Assembly: GCA_013115125.1 (NCBI GenBank)
Contig: JABANN010000044.1
Location: forward strand, 1-64,000
DNA from: Perkinsus olseni
Lineage: Eukaryota > Perkinsozoa > Perkinsida
Reading direction: 5' to 3'
DNA: 64,000 nt
Shown here: positions 44,734 through 53,720 of the stretch, one piece after another
Numbering within the stretch: position 1 is the stretch's first letter
Layout: each line of letters starts with the position of its first letter
Program-made: the position numbers and the translations under genes
Notes under the pieces: model-generated
Databases searched by the model: none
Seen by the model: only the letters and a program-made list of their open reading frames with translations
What the model was told of the DNA's origin: nothing

Positions 44734-46308
44734 TTACTGAAAAAACAAGGACCCCATGACGGAGCGATGCCTGGCCAAATTAAGGCAGGCCTTCAACGAC
44801 AAGCCCACAGAGGCCATCGCGTTGACGACATTCAAGAGAATTGAAGTGACCAGGACGGCGTTGGACCCCACTGGTTTCCTCAGGAAGGGCCAATCCTCGA
44901 GCTTGAACTCGATGCTCCTGCCATAGAGGGAGTCCTCCTTCAACACGTCCTTCCATACCTGAGGGGCCTGCAGGGCCTCCCTCACAGCAGCTATGGCCGG
45001 GGACAGCGTGCGCTGGTCAGTACTGGTGATTCTGATCTTGTTAGGAGCGTTGAACATAACACTGACCACTGGGTTCTCCGGCTTGTTAACGGAGCCACTG
45101 TCCGTCTTCTCCGGGCGACGCCAATAGATCACCGGCAGCTTTCCTTCAACTACCCCAACTATCTCGAAATTCTGTTGCCACATCACTTGCAGGATGTTCG
45201 ATAACAAGAGCCGAGTGTCCACTCTGGACTTAAAGAAGGCATCAAAGGGAAGGCCCTTGAGGACCCATTCCTCAGCCTCTCCGCACTCCTGTTGCCGAGC
45301 ACACCCCCTCGGCCACCCAGCAGCGATCGCTCCGGAAATGGCAGAGACTAAGAACTGGTCCAACCCCTGGTGAGGGGGGCCAAACAGTCGAACACGATCC
45401 TCCTGATCGAAGCTGAGACCCACGTACTCCGCCCGCTCCCCCTCCTTCTGCGGCATGCTTTGGAAGAACATCTTAGGCTTGAGGCCGCGACTGTCGGCCA
45501 CCCTCATTGTCCCCACCAGTCGATACCCAGACACTTTCTCGAGTGAAACCAGCGTGCCCAGTATAGCCTGGCGAGCCAGCACACCGTCCGAGCCGAAACT
45601 GATCCACGGCACCGTGTCCAGGGAGAGGTCGACGCCATCAGGGGAATCTTCTACTTCATCAACCACCCATGCGGTCTCTAGACCTGTTCGGACTGTCGAG
45701 ACCAGCGCATCGCGGGCCTCGTCGGGCATGCCACTGGTGACCGCAGTGACCCCCGACCACCCCTGCAGGGCCAGACACAAATCAGGGGGAGGGGAAGAGT
45801 CGTTGGGGTCAGCCCGGAGTATCCAAACCCGGAGGAAGCCTAGCTTGCGATGGGAGATATCAACGTCGGTGACGACCTTGAACCCGGACCGTCGAATAGC
45901 ATCCATCAGGCCCAGAGCCAACCTACTGGTCTCGAACCGGTCGGCCTTGAAGTTACACCAAGGAAAGCCTCTTAGCTTGAACTTATGCACGCCAGTGGAG
46001 TCCTTGAGGTTCTCATCCTTCTGAATACCATCACTCCAGCAACTCTCGATCGCCTGCCTGACACCATCCACGAGATGCTGAGGTCCCCGCTGGACGTAGA
46101 TCTTGTCGTGGCCTAATATGGCAAGACTGCAGTAGCCAGCAGAGGTGGGGACGAAGGGGTACGCCTCTTGAAAATCAACTTTAAATACCATTAAAAGAGA
46201 AAGGAAAGAAGAGAAGCTGATGATCGGGCTATCCGATAATCCGGGAATTCCGTCAGGCAATGGCGACCAAAAGCCTACGGGTATCAAGGACATCAATCGG
46301 TAGCTCAT
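44734..46308 (-). CDS. Four-repeat family protein, array member A (most diverged)
   Basis: One open exon. The likely start is the internal MVFKVDFQEAYPF (about 46191) because homology begins there. It contains four units of about 125 residues, each with a strand-rich opening (for example VSVMFNAPNKIRITSTD), a helix (VREALQAPQVW), a FKL-x-x-x-PF-type core (YGRSIEFKLEDWPFL) and a helix with G-[WFL] (MASVGLSLKACLNLARHR). It lacks the Met-Gly start of its neighbours, and its C terminus diverges after LNLARHR, exactly at a variant of the family (b) motif (44755-44767). The domain recalls an uncharacterised eukaryotic repeat with a WP-x-G-I and PW-x-x-x-G signature, but I cannot name it. Confidence 0.65.
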   Translation of the reverse strand: MSYRLMSLIPVGFWSPLPDGIPGLSDSPIISFSSFLSLLMVFKVDFQEAYPFVPTSAGYCSLAILGHDKIYVQRGPQHLVDGVRQAIESCWSDGIQKDENLKDSTGVHKFKLRGFPWCNFKADRFETSRLALGLMDAIRRSGFKVVTDVDISHRKLGFLRVWILRADPNDSSPPPDLCLALQGWSGVTAVTSGMPDEARDALVSTVRTGLETAWVVDEVEDSPDGVDLSLDTVPWISFGSDGVLARQAILGTLVSLEKVSGYRLVGTMRVADSRGLKPKMFFQSMPQKEGERAEYVGLSFDQEDRVRLFGPPHQGLDQFLVSAISGAIAAGWPRGCARQQECGEAEEWVLKGLPFDAFFKSRVDTRLLLSNILQVMWQQNFEIVGVVEGKLPVIYWRRPEKTDSGSVNKPENPVVSVMFNAPNKIRITSTDQRTLSPAIAAVREALQAPQVWKDVLKEDSLYGRSIEFKLEDWPFLRKPVGSNAVLVTSILLNVVNAMASVGLSLKACLNLARHRSVMGSLFFQ

Positions 46309-46814
46309 CGCAATGACGTTACATGAAGACTTTCCTACCTTTTATTAACAAGCAAGGAGCCTTCACTCTCAACATCGATGACGGGTGAATCCACAAGATG
46401 CGGCGAGACGGAACTTAGTTAGCGGCAACTAACTAACGCGATGGAAGGATCGTGGAATAGAATATAATCAGGGCAATATCCCGACCACTGTACGGCGACC
46501 ATCGGAAGGCTTATCGACCACCAGCCCCACTACTACAAACTCCGCCATACTGCTGAGCCACCCGCCCCTAAGGCGCCTCCCTGACTATGGCAGAGCACTA
46601 CAGGGCTGCTAGAAGAAGCATGCAATGCCTACAATACTGCAGCACAAATCGAACTGGTCCTCCCTGCCATACCCCAGTCGCTACCCTTCCAAACTCCAAC
46701 AAAACCCCTCGTATTGAAGACAAAAGCTTTCTGTAAGAAATAAGACCCATCAAAACACCTCTGCTCCCTCAAGCTCACTAAGGAGCGCCATAGAACTAGA
46801 ATACATCATCACCA
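46309..46814. other. Intergenic between array members A and B
   Basis: No gene seen. It is the widest gap in the array; nothing resembling a fifth repeat or a remnant copy is visible. Confidence 0.45.
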
Positions 46815-48398
46815 TCACGACTCCTCCCTCCCCTTCCCCCTAGTAAAGTATAGCGTGGAGAGATCTAGCCTGTACCACTCACTGTCAGTGGCAACGCACA
46901 GCCTCGAGAGGTCCAGCGAGGCCCTGAGCTGCCACCCAAGCTCCGCCATGACGTTGACCAGGGTCAGGAGGACGGCCGTGGCATAGACGGTGGTCTTGGG
47001 CCCGGGGGTCCACGTGTGGAAGGGGGACTTCACCAACTTCAACTGCGCACTCCTCCCAAACATGCTCAAGTCCTGCACTGCTTCGACGGGGAATTCTGGC
47101 GGGCACAGCGCCATGCGTATCCTAGGTTGAAGCTCGGCAATTAAGGAATCGTCCGTCGAGGATATCCTGACCTCATCAATGTCATAAAATGAAACGCAAA
47201 CGATCGGCTCCTCCAGCACTCGCATCGCTCCGCTAGACTTCCGGAAGACCATAAAGGAGGTCTCAGCCAGCCTACCAGTGTAGTCGATCTTCGGCATGAG
47301 TTCGAATCCCAGCGACCACATTTTTTGCAGTATTTTCCCCATCATTATTCTCACTTCAACCGAATCCTCCCCCTGAACGCCCCATGGAGAGCCGTTCAAC
47401 CTCCACTCGTACGCGTTGTCCTTACCGCCCTCCTGCCTTACCCCATGCAACCAGCTACGGCCAATCACCGCGCTCAGCTCCTGCTGGACGAAGGAATCCA
47501 GGAACTCTCCCGGGGTCGGGAAAATTCTTATAATATCATTATCATCCAAATGCATGCCCACATAGCTGCCCCGGTCCGCTGGGGTCCCCGGCGGTGGTAC
47601 TCGGAACAACAGACTGGACTTGGCGCCGTGGTTCATGGACAACGACAGGGACCTGTCCAACCTGTAGCCAGCCTGGCGTTCAAGCTCCGTCAGAATACCA
47701 AGGAGAATCTGCCGCGCCTCCACCGGTCGATCCCCTCCCGCCGAGAAGGGAGACCCAGCCAGCTGGAACTGATACGCCCCACTATAGTCGGTCTCGCTAG
47801 TGATCTGCCACGAGTTCACTATCCCTTGCCGCACCGCCTCCTGAATGTCGTACTGCCGATTAGCGTCCTGCTCTTCCATCACAATACGGAGATCGTTCTT
47901 ATCATGCAGACCAATGAGGATGTCCCTACGAGGACTACGGGCAGCCATCTGGTCGATCCTTTTGAGTATCCAAGTTTGGACGAAGAACGGCCTTGACATA
48001 TCAATATCATCAACAATACCCCAGCCAGCCTCCCTCAAGGACTCTACTATCTTCATGGCGTACCTCCTCACGTCTACTGTAGCCTTGCCATGGGCCGCCC
48101 AAATCCAACTGCTCAACTCAAACTCATGCAGGCCATCCACTTTACTACATTTCCTATCCCTTTTAATGAGGCCCCTATCAATAGCCTTTCTCACCGCCTC
48201 CAGTACCTCCTCGGGGCACTTGTAGGCGTAGATTCGGCTGTTATGGGCGAGGACCAGGGCCGAGAATCCCTGGGAGGTGGGAGTGTTGGGCTGGGGGTCA
48301 TGGAAGCCTTTGACCCCACCGAAACCAATACGCAGCTGATTCAACTGACGGGTGTCGATGCCGAAGATCGACACGCCAACGGGAGAGCTGTTACCCAT
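46815..48398 (-). CDS. Four-repeat family protein, array member B
   Basis: One exon. I choose the Met at 48398 (MGNSSPVGVSIFGI) over the upstream Met at 48437 because three neighbours also begin Met-Gly at the same aligned place. Repeat 1 starts QGFSALVLAHNSRIYAYKC. Repeat 2 has LIGLHDKNDLRIV and FQLAGSPFSAGGDRPVEAR. Repeat 3 has YVGMHLDDNDIIRIFP, WRLNGSPWGVQGEDSVEVR and LGFELMPKIDYTG. Repeat 4 has VSFYDIDEVRISSTDD and AELGWQLRASLDLSRL. The Gly-2 could be N-myristoylated, which would place the protein at membranes; this is inference. The linker between repeats 3 and 4 (SSGAMRVLEE) is encoded by a family (b)-like motif at 47223-47234. Function unknown. Confidence 0.75.
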   Translation of the reverse strand: MGNSSPVGVSIFGIDTRQLNQLRIGFGGVKGFHDPQPNTPTSQGFSALVLAHNSRIYAYKCPEEVLEAVRKAIDRGLIKRDRKCSKVDGLHEFELSSWIWAAHGKATVDVRRYAMKIVESLREAGWGIVDDIDMSRPFFVQTWILKRIDQMAARSPRRDILIGLHDKNDLRIVMEEQDANRQYDIQEAVRQGIVNSWQITSETDYSGAYQFQLAGSPFSAGGDRPVEARQILLGILTELERQAGYRLDRSLSLSMNHGAKSSLLFRVPPPGTPADRGSYVGMHLDDNDIIRIFPTPGEFLDSFVQQELSAVIGRSWLHGVRQEGGKDNAYEWRLNGSPWGVQGEDSVEVRIMMGKILQKMWSLGFELMPKIDYTGRLAETSFMVFRKSSGAMRVLEEPIVCVSFYDIDEVRISSTDDSLIAELQPRIRMALCPPEFPVEAVQDLSMFGRSAQLKLVKSPFHTWTPGPKTTVYATAVLLTLVNVMAELGWQLRASLDLSRLCVATDSEWYRLDLSTLYFTRGKGREES

Positions 48399-48574
48399 TA
48401 CGAAATGGTGTAATATCCTGAAACTTGTAATGTGCATGCTTCAACCTCCGATTCGCCCAAAATAACGAAATTCGCTTCAAGTGACAGTACAAAATTGAAC
48501 ACCCAATCATGCACTACCTCACGGAATGAGCGGAGCGTAGCGGAGGTAGATTTTGTTTTGAACCAGAGTCGACC

Positions 48575-50098
48575 TTAGATACGAGCATGCGTGAAGTACA
48601 TGGTGGCCGTATCCAGCTTGTACTGATTCTTATCATCAGCATAGTACTTCCTTGACACATCAAGTGCCGTCCTCATGACCCACCCCAGCTGATAGAGAGC
48701 ATCGACCAAGGACAGCAGCACGCTGCCGCAGTACAGAGCGTTGTGGGAGTTGGTACAGGTGTGGAAGGGGGAGCCCTTCAACGTCAACTGGAGAGATCTG
48801 CCATACCGACCGAAGCGCTTGATGGGGTCAGCGGTCATAGCGGGGCTCATCAAGGCTTGACGGACAGGGCCTTCGAGAGTATCTAGTATCGTCTCATCAG
48901 TACAGGTTAACCTAATGTCGTCAGTGTCATGCATAGATACTCCCAACACAGGTTCCGTCGGCGGCAGTGGGACGCTTCCTTCCTTCGGCCTCCGGAATAC
49001 CATCAAGGACATGTCAGCCAGCTTGCCACTGCAATCGATTTTAGGCATGAGTTCGAATCCCAGCGCCCACATCCCGCTCAACATCCTCCCTACCAGTATA
49101 CGTGAATCGACCGTCTCAGTTCCATGAGCATCCCACGGCCTGCCCGACAACTTCCATTCGTGAGCTCCACCGTACTCCCTCTCCCGCTGGATCCCCCTCG
49201 GCCAGCCGTCCCTTATCGCAGCGCGAAGCGTATCTTTCACAGTCTCATCCAGTGCTCCCCAAGGTGGACACATCAGCCTCACGTCATCAACGTCATTCAA
49301 GCTCAGTCCAACGTACGCGACCTCTCCGCACTCTCTCGAGCTCTCAGAATGCCGGAATACCAGACTGGACTTCGTCGCCTTACCCGCGGACAGGGCCAAA
49401 GAGTGGGCCATTCTATACCCAGTACCTTTCTCGATTTGGGCACACATCGCCACCAGCATCCTTCTGATCTTCACCGAGTCCTCGCCGTTGGCCCCCAGGC
49501 TCCCAAAAGGCCGCCCCTTCAGCACGAACTCATGGGCCCCACCATAGTCGCCCTCCCTCGCAATCTTCCACGAGAATTCAATTCCAATTCGAGCGGCTTC
49601 TGTGATGTTGAAGACACGAGTAGCCTCGTCGTCACACAAAATACGAATATCATCGCTGCCGTGCAGCCCCACGACGAAGTCCTTCCGATGGGGCCTCTCA
49701 AAATCATCTCCCTCACGGCGGCGCAGGATGAGTACTTGAAGGAAGCCTGACCTAGACATGTCGACGTCCTCAATCACCTCCCAACGGACTTTTTGCAGCC
49801 CTTCGACCATCCTCATGATGACTCTTCGTACCTCCACCGTCTTCTTGCCATTGGCCATCCACAACCGGCTGGTCAACTTGAACTTATGCAGCCCCTTGGC
49901 CTTATCAGATGGCCCGTCACCCTTTAAGTGGCGCCTTCCCAAGGCGTTCCTCACAGCTTGTTTAACTTCCTCAGGGCACTTGAGTCCATAGAGGGCCCCC
50001 ATACCACAAAGGGTGAGGGCACAAAGCCCCTGGCGGGTCGGGGTGGCAGGGGAGGGCTCATACAGCCCCTCCAAGCCACTACAACAGACGCATCCCAT
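48575..50098 (-). CDS. Four-repeat family protein, array member C
   Basis: One exon; the open frame runs upstream to 50290, but homology begins at MGCVCCSGLEGLYEPS (50098). A Met-Gly-Cys-Val-Cys-Cys start is a textbook context for N-myristoylation plus palmitoylation. Repeats: QGLCALTLCGMGALYGLKC; VVGLHGSDDIRIL with FVLKGRPFGSLGANGEDSV; YVGLSLNDVDDVRLM with WKLSGRPWDAHGTETVDSR and LGFELMPKIDCSGK; VSMHDTDDIRLTCTDE with LTLKGSPF and LYQLGWVMRTALDVSRKY. Each unit has the same core of a short strand with Asp-[ILV]-Arg-[IL], an aromatic W before the G-x-x-x-G segment, and a final Asp-x-Ser. Spacing to members B and D is about 180-230 nt, leaving room only for compact promoters. A plus-strand variant GCGGAGCGTAGCGG lies at 48531 downstream. 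Confidence 0.75.
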   Translation of the reverse strand: MGCVCCSGLEGLYEPSPATPTRQGLCALTLCGMGALYGLKCPEEVKQAVRNALGRRHLKGDGPSDKAKGLHKFKLTSRLWMANGKKTVEVRRVIMRMVEGLQKVRWEVIEDVDMSRSGFLQVLILRRREGDDFERPHRKDFVVGLHGSDDIRILCDDEATRVFNITEAARIGIEFSWKIAREGDYGGAHEFVLKGRPFGSLGANGEDSVKIRRMLVAMCAQIEKGTGYRMAHSLALSAGKATKSSLVFRHSESSRECGEVAYVGLSLNDVDDVRLMCPPWGALDETVKDTLRAAIRDGWPRGIQREREYGGAHEWKLSGRPWDAHGTETVDSRILVGRMLSGMWALGFELMPKIDCSGKLADMSLMVFRRPKEGSVPLPPTEPVLGVSMHDTDDIRLTCTDETILDTLEGPVRQALMSPAMTADPIKRFGRYGRSLQLTLKGSPFHTCTNSHNALYCGSVLLSLVDALYQLGWVMRTALDVSRKYYADDKNQYKLDTATMYFTHARI

Positions 50099-50323
50099 TG
50101 AGGGGCAGTAAAGCGAACTAACGAAGGGGCAATGGAAGATCATACAGTATCGACTCCCGACAGCAGGAGCACGTCCTCCCTTCTCCACCAGAACACTGAC
50201 CACCAGCATAACCAGAGTTCTAGTACCAACTGTAGCAGCGAATGCTGCAACAAACAGCTTAATGATAGCATTAATGGAGATTCGAATCATGCGGTGGAAA
50301 AGTGTGGAATGACCAGGCCAATG

Positions 50324-51893
50324 CTATCGCCTGGGAGACGGCCTCATAAAATACATAGAGGAGAGACCCTCTTTATAACGTCTAATACTACTCCTACTAC
50401 TACTGTTATCACCATAACTGTTATTAAGACGGGACTCCGTACTCACCTTGCCCGACACGTCCAAGGAGGCCTTCAACTCCCATCCCAGCTCCCTCAAAGC
50501 ATCTATCATCGTTAATATTATCAAACCCGCAGCCAGTGCCGTCTGGGAGCGCATCGTATCATGAAAGGGCCAACCGGATAACATGAATTCCAAGGCCCTA
50601 CCATACCATCGCGAACTCTCCACAACATCCACGGGTAGGTGGGGAGGTCCCAAGCTTGCACGCACGCGCGACGATACCTCCTTAACCACCCTGGTATCAG
50701 TACAGGTCAACCTGACTCTGTCATAAGTGTGAAGGGAGAGGCAGAGCACCGGGGGAGTTGGGAGGGTTCGGAGGGCCATCGGAGGCCTGCGGAATATCAT
50801 AAAGGACAGATCAGCTAATTTACGACTACAATCTATCTTGGGCATGAGTTCGAATCCCAAGGACTGCATTATTCCAATTATTCTCCCCACCAGCATTCTA
50901 GCATCCACCGTATCAGTTCCCTCGGCCAACCATGGATACCCTCTCAGCTTCCACTGGTAACTCTTCCCATACATCCCTTCCTTCTGTACACCTCTGGGCC
51001 AGGTCTTGGCGATACCTCTGCCAATTTCGTCACGCGCCACGAAATCCAGAGACTGTCTGGGAGCGGGAATTAACCTGATATCATCACCGCTGTTGAGGCT
51101 GATGCCGAGGTAAGTCGAAGACTTTCCACCGCGGGCAAGCTCTTCCTGACCAATCGAAGGCATCTTGAAAACTAGGGTTGATTGTGACTCTTGCCGTGCT
51201 GATAGCGTATACGAACTCGTCAGAAGATACCCTCGGGCTCGGTCAAGCTCCTCACACATGCCGAGTACCATCTACCGGGCTGACACCGTTTCAACGCCTT
51301 CGGCTAGGAATGGCCACGCCTCAAGTTTAAACTCGTACGTGCCAAAATACTCCGACTCCTTCGATATTTTCCAGGCGCGCGAAATCCCTCCTCGGATGGC
51401 ATCTCGGACTGCCTTCACTTTCAGTGGTTCGTCGGCCAATAACATTCTAACGTCATCAGTATCATGGAAGCCTACCATAAGATTCCTTCCACGGTTCGAC
51501 CCCTCATCACTATCAATCCTCCGTAACACCCACCCCTGCAGGAAGTGGCGTTGAGAGAGATTAATCTCATCCACTACCTCCCACCCAGCCTGTTCGACTG
51601 CCCCCAAAATGTTCATAACGACCCTTCGAGTGTTCGTGGTGTCCGGCCCAACAGCATCCCAAAGCCGTTCCCACAACGTGAATTTCTGTAAGCCCTGAGC
51701 CGTTGACGACGACCCTTCCCTGATGATGGCAGCCGCCCCCACGGCCTTACGAACAGCCCGTATCACTTCCGGTGGGCACTTGAGGGCGTAGATGTGATAA
51801 TAATCTGATAGTAGTAGAAGGCATAAGGAGGCCTTGAGGGGTCGGATGGAAGGGGTCCGCCACCGACAGAGAGGAGAGGACATTATTACCCAT
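50324..51893 (-). pseudogene. Four-repeat family, array member D, broken by a stop and a frameshift
   Basis: A Met-Gly start like its neighbours is present at 51893 (MGNNVLSSLSVADPFHPTPQ), but in a different frame from the rest. The homologous frame (YYHIYALKCPPEVIRAVRK onward) continues from about 51850, so a small indel separates them. A second lesion is an in-frame TAG at 51274-51272 between ETVSAR and MVLGMCEELDRAR, where member E has a Gln codon (VRQMVLAVSCELEK); a single C-to-T change explains it. TAG serves as a normal stop elsewhere in the window, so readthrough is not the simplest view. Downstream repeats 3 and 4 remain intact (MQSLGFELMPKIDCSRK, LRELGWELKASLDVSGK), so the decay looks recent. 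Confidence 0.7.
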
Positions 51894-52010
51894 GAGAAGT
51901 CAACTCTAAAAAGCCGACGCCCGCACAAACCACAACGCAACACCCTCATGAGTTGACAAAATTATGGTATGCACGCGTCACATAACCACTTTCATGCACA
52001 TGTTGTTCTA

Positions 52011-53531
52011 CTACTTCTTACAGAAGTACATGGTAACCAGTCCCATCTTATGATAATGCTCTGATCTGCTGTAATTCTCATTGGCCGTCCTGTGGTCACG
52101 ATAGAACTTCCCCGACACATCCAGGGCCGCCCTGAACTCCCATCCGACCCCTTCAAGGGCATTCAAAAGGTTGACCAACAGTAGTCCACAACACAGCACC
52201 GACTGTGAGTTGGCCTTCCCCGGCTGAAAGGCCGGTACCTTCAACTTCATCGTGACACCCTTGCCGTACTTCCCACAGGAGTCTGTTGCTAGCTCCACGT
52301 TAATGCATGGAGGACCCAGGATGCCATTGACGACCTTGGCGAGGGTCTCGAGGGAGGACTCGTCGGTGCTCGATAATCTTATCTCATCCTTGTCATGGAA
52401 AGATACACAAAGGAGCGGTATGCACGCATGCGCATTGTCATCTGATGGTATCGAACCCGCAACCTTTCGCATGACAATCGTGGACATATCAGAAAGCTTC
52501 CCACTACAGTCGAATGCTGTCATGAGCTCGAACCCTCTAGACCAGAAGTGACCTAAGATTCGCCCGATCAAGAGCTGTGCATCAATCTCCACAGGCCCCT
52601 TCGCAGACCACGGGCTGCCCTTCAACTGCCATTGATACGAACCTCCGTAAACCCCCTTCGTTTCGATCCCATACGGCCAAGCCTCGGTCAAGCACAGCTC
52701 AAGCGATGGTCCGAGGTCCTCCGCGAGAGCATCGCCCGGGGTGGTGTAGATGCGTATCTTATCTTCATCGTGGAGGCTAACACCAACGTAGATGGTATCT
52801 TTCGGCTGCTGCTGGTTGTCGCCTTGGGAGTAGAAGATAAGGCTTGACTTAGAGTACTGATTATTAGATAATTTCACAGATCTGGTCACTATGTTACCAT
52901 AGCACTTCTCGAGCTCACAAGATACCGCCAAGACCATCTGCCTCACGGCGACTGTGCCCTCCTCCTCAGCGAGAAAGGGATGCCCAGCTAGCTTCATCAA
53001 CCGACCATCGGGAGTATCTTCCTCTTTTTCGACCTTCAAAGTCGAAGATATGCCCTTAATGATAGCATCAGCCTTCCTGTCGCCCTCATCATCAGTATCG
53101 TGGACTACCAGACGGACGTCGGCCTTGTCATGTAACCCAAGAAGGCAGCTCTCTCCCTGCGCAAGAGGGTCCCGCTTCTTCAGGACCCATACTTGCATGA
53201 AGGTTGTTCGCGACATGCCAGCATCGACCTCAAGATACCATCCAACCTCGCGAAGGGCGTCTATCAATCTAACCACGGCCTGCTCGCCCTTACCGCCGCT
53301 GCCAGTCCAGATGGAACTCCCAAAAGTGAACTTGTACAGACCAGTAGACTTCTTCGAAGGCCCCTCACTTTTAATGTCTCCAAATGAGGTCCTCACCGCT
53401 GCCTTGACCACATCCGGGCACTTCAAGGCATAGAGATCGTGCTTGCCACTGAGGACTAGTGCACAGTAGCCATGCTCAGTAGGCTCGTTCGGACGATTGT
53501 CTCGAAGACCTCCGAGGCCTCCGGCACCCAT
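52011..53531 (-). CDS. Four-repeat family protein, array member E
   Basis: One exon; the preferred start is MGAGGLGGLRDNRPNEPT (53531), aligned with members B-D, rather than the Met at 53630. The four repeats carry YCALVLSGKHDLYALKC; LGLHDKADVRLVVHDTDD with MKLAGHPFLAEEEGTVAVR; YVGVSLHDEDKIRIYTTP with WQLKGSPWSAKGPVEIDAQ and RGFELMTAFDCSGKLSDMS; VSFHDKDEIRLSSTDESS and LEGVGWEFRAALDVSGKFY. The linker before repeat 4 (VAGSIPSDDNAHACIP) is longer than in its paralogues and its DNA (52443-52472) looks like a tRNA 3' half, AAGGTTGCGGGTTCGATACC on the gene strand. This is the first gene of the array and lies head-to-head with the DHHC gene 190 nt away. Confidence 0.75.
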   Translation of the reverse strand: MGAGGLGGLRDNRPNEPTEHGYCALVLSGKHDLYALKCPDVVKAAVRTSFGDIKSEGPSKKSTGLYKFTFGSSIWTGSGGKGEQAVVRLIDALREVGWYLEVDAGMSRTTFMQVWVLKKRDPLAQGESCLLGLHDKADVRLVVHDTDDEGDRKADAIIKGISSTLKVEKEEDTPDGRLMKLAGHPFLAEEEGTVAVRQMVLAVSCELEKCYGNIVTRSVKLSNNQYSKSSLIFYSQGDNQQQPKDTIYVGVSLHDEDKIRIYTTPGDALAEDLGPSLELCLTEAWPYGIETKGVYGGSYQWQLKGSPWSAKGPVEIDAQLLIGRILGHFWSRGFELMTAFDCSGKLSDMSTIVMRKVAGSIPSDDNAHACIPLLCVSFHDKDEIRLSSTDESSLETLAKVVNGILGPPCINVELATDSCGKYGKGVTMKLKVPAFQPGKANSQSVLCCGLLLVNLLNALEGVGWEFRAALDVSGKFYRDHRTANENYSRSEHYHKMGLVTMYFCKK

Positions 53532-53720
53532 TGTGTGATGAAGAAGAGGAAAGCCCTGGAAAGCTGATCTGACTATGGACAACAGTGGAGGGCGTATGGG
53601 CTTGCATAGGCTGCCCTGCCGCGAGGCCACGGCTACAGTGACCTATTGAATAGGATATCGCGTCTCCTACTACGCGAGTGAGGGAGCAATCATCGGGGCG
53701 CGCGCTACTTACGCTGTCCC

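Noticed and set aside
47290-47310. GAGTTCGAATCCCAG, a perfect tRNA B-box, also present near 49047 and 50847
   Set aside because: It encodes the conserved Gly-Phe-Glu-Leu-Met-Pro of repeat 3 in the array proteins; conservation is explained by protein sequence.
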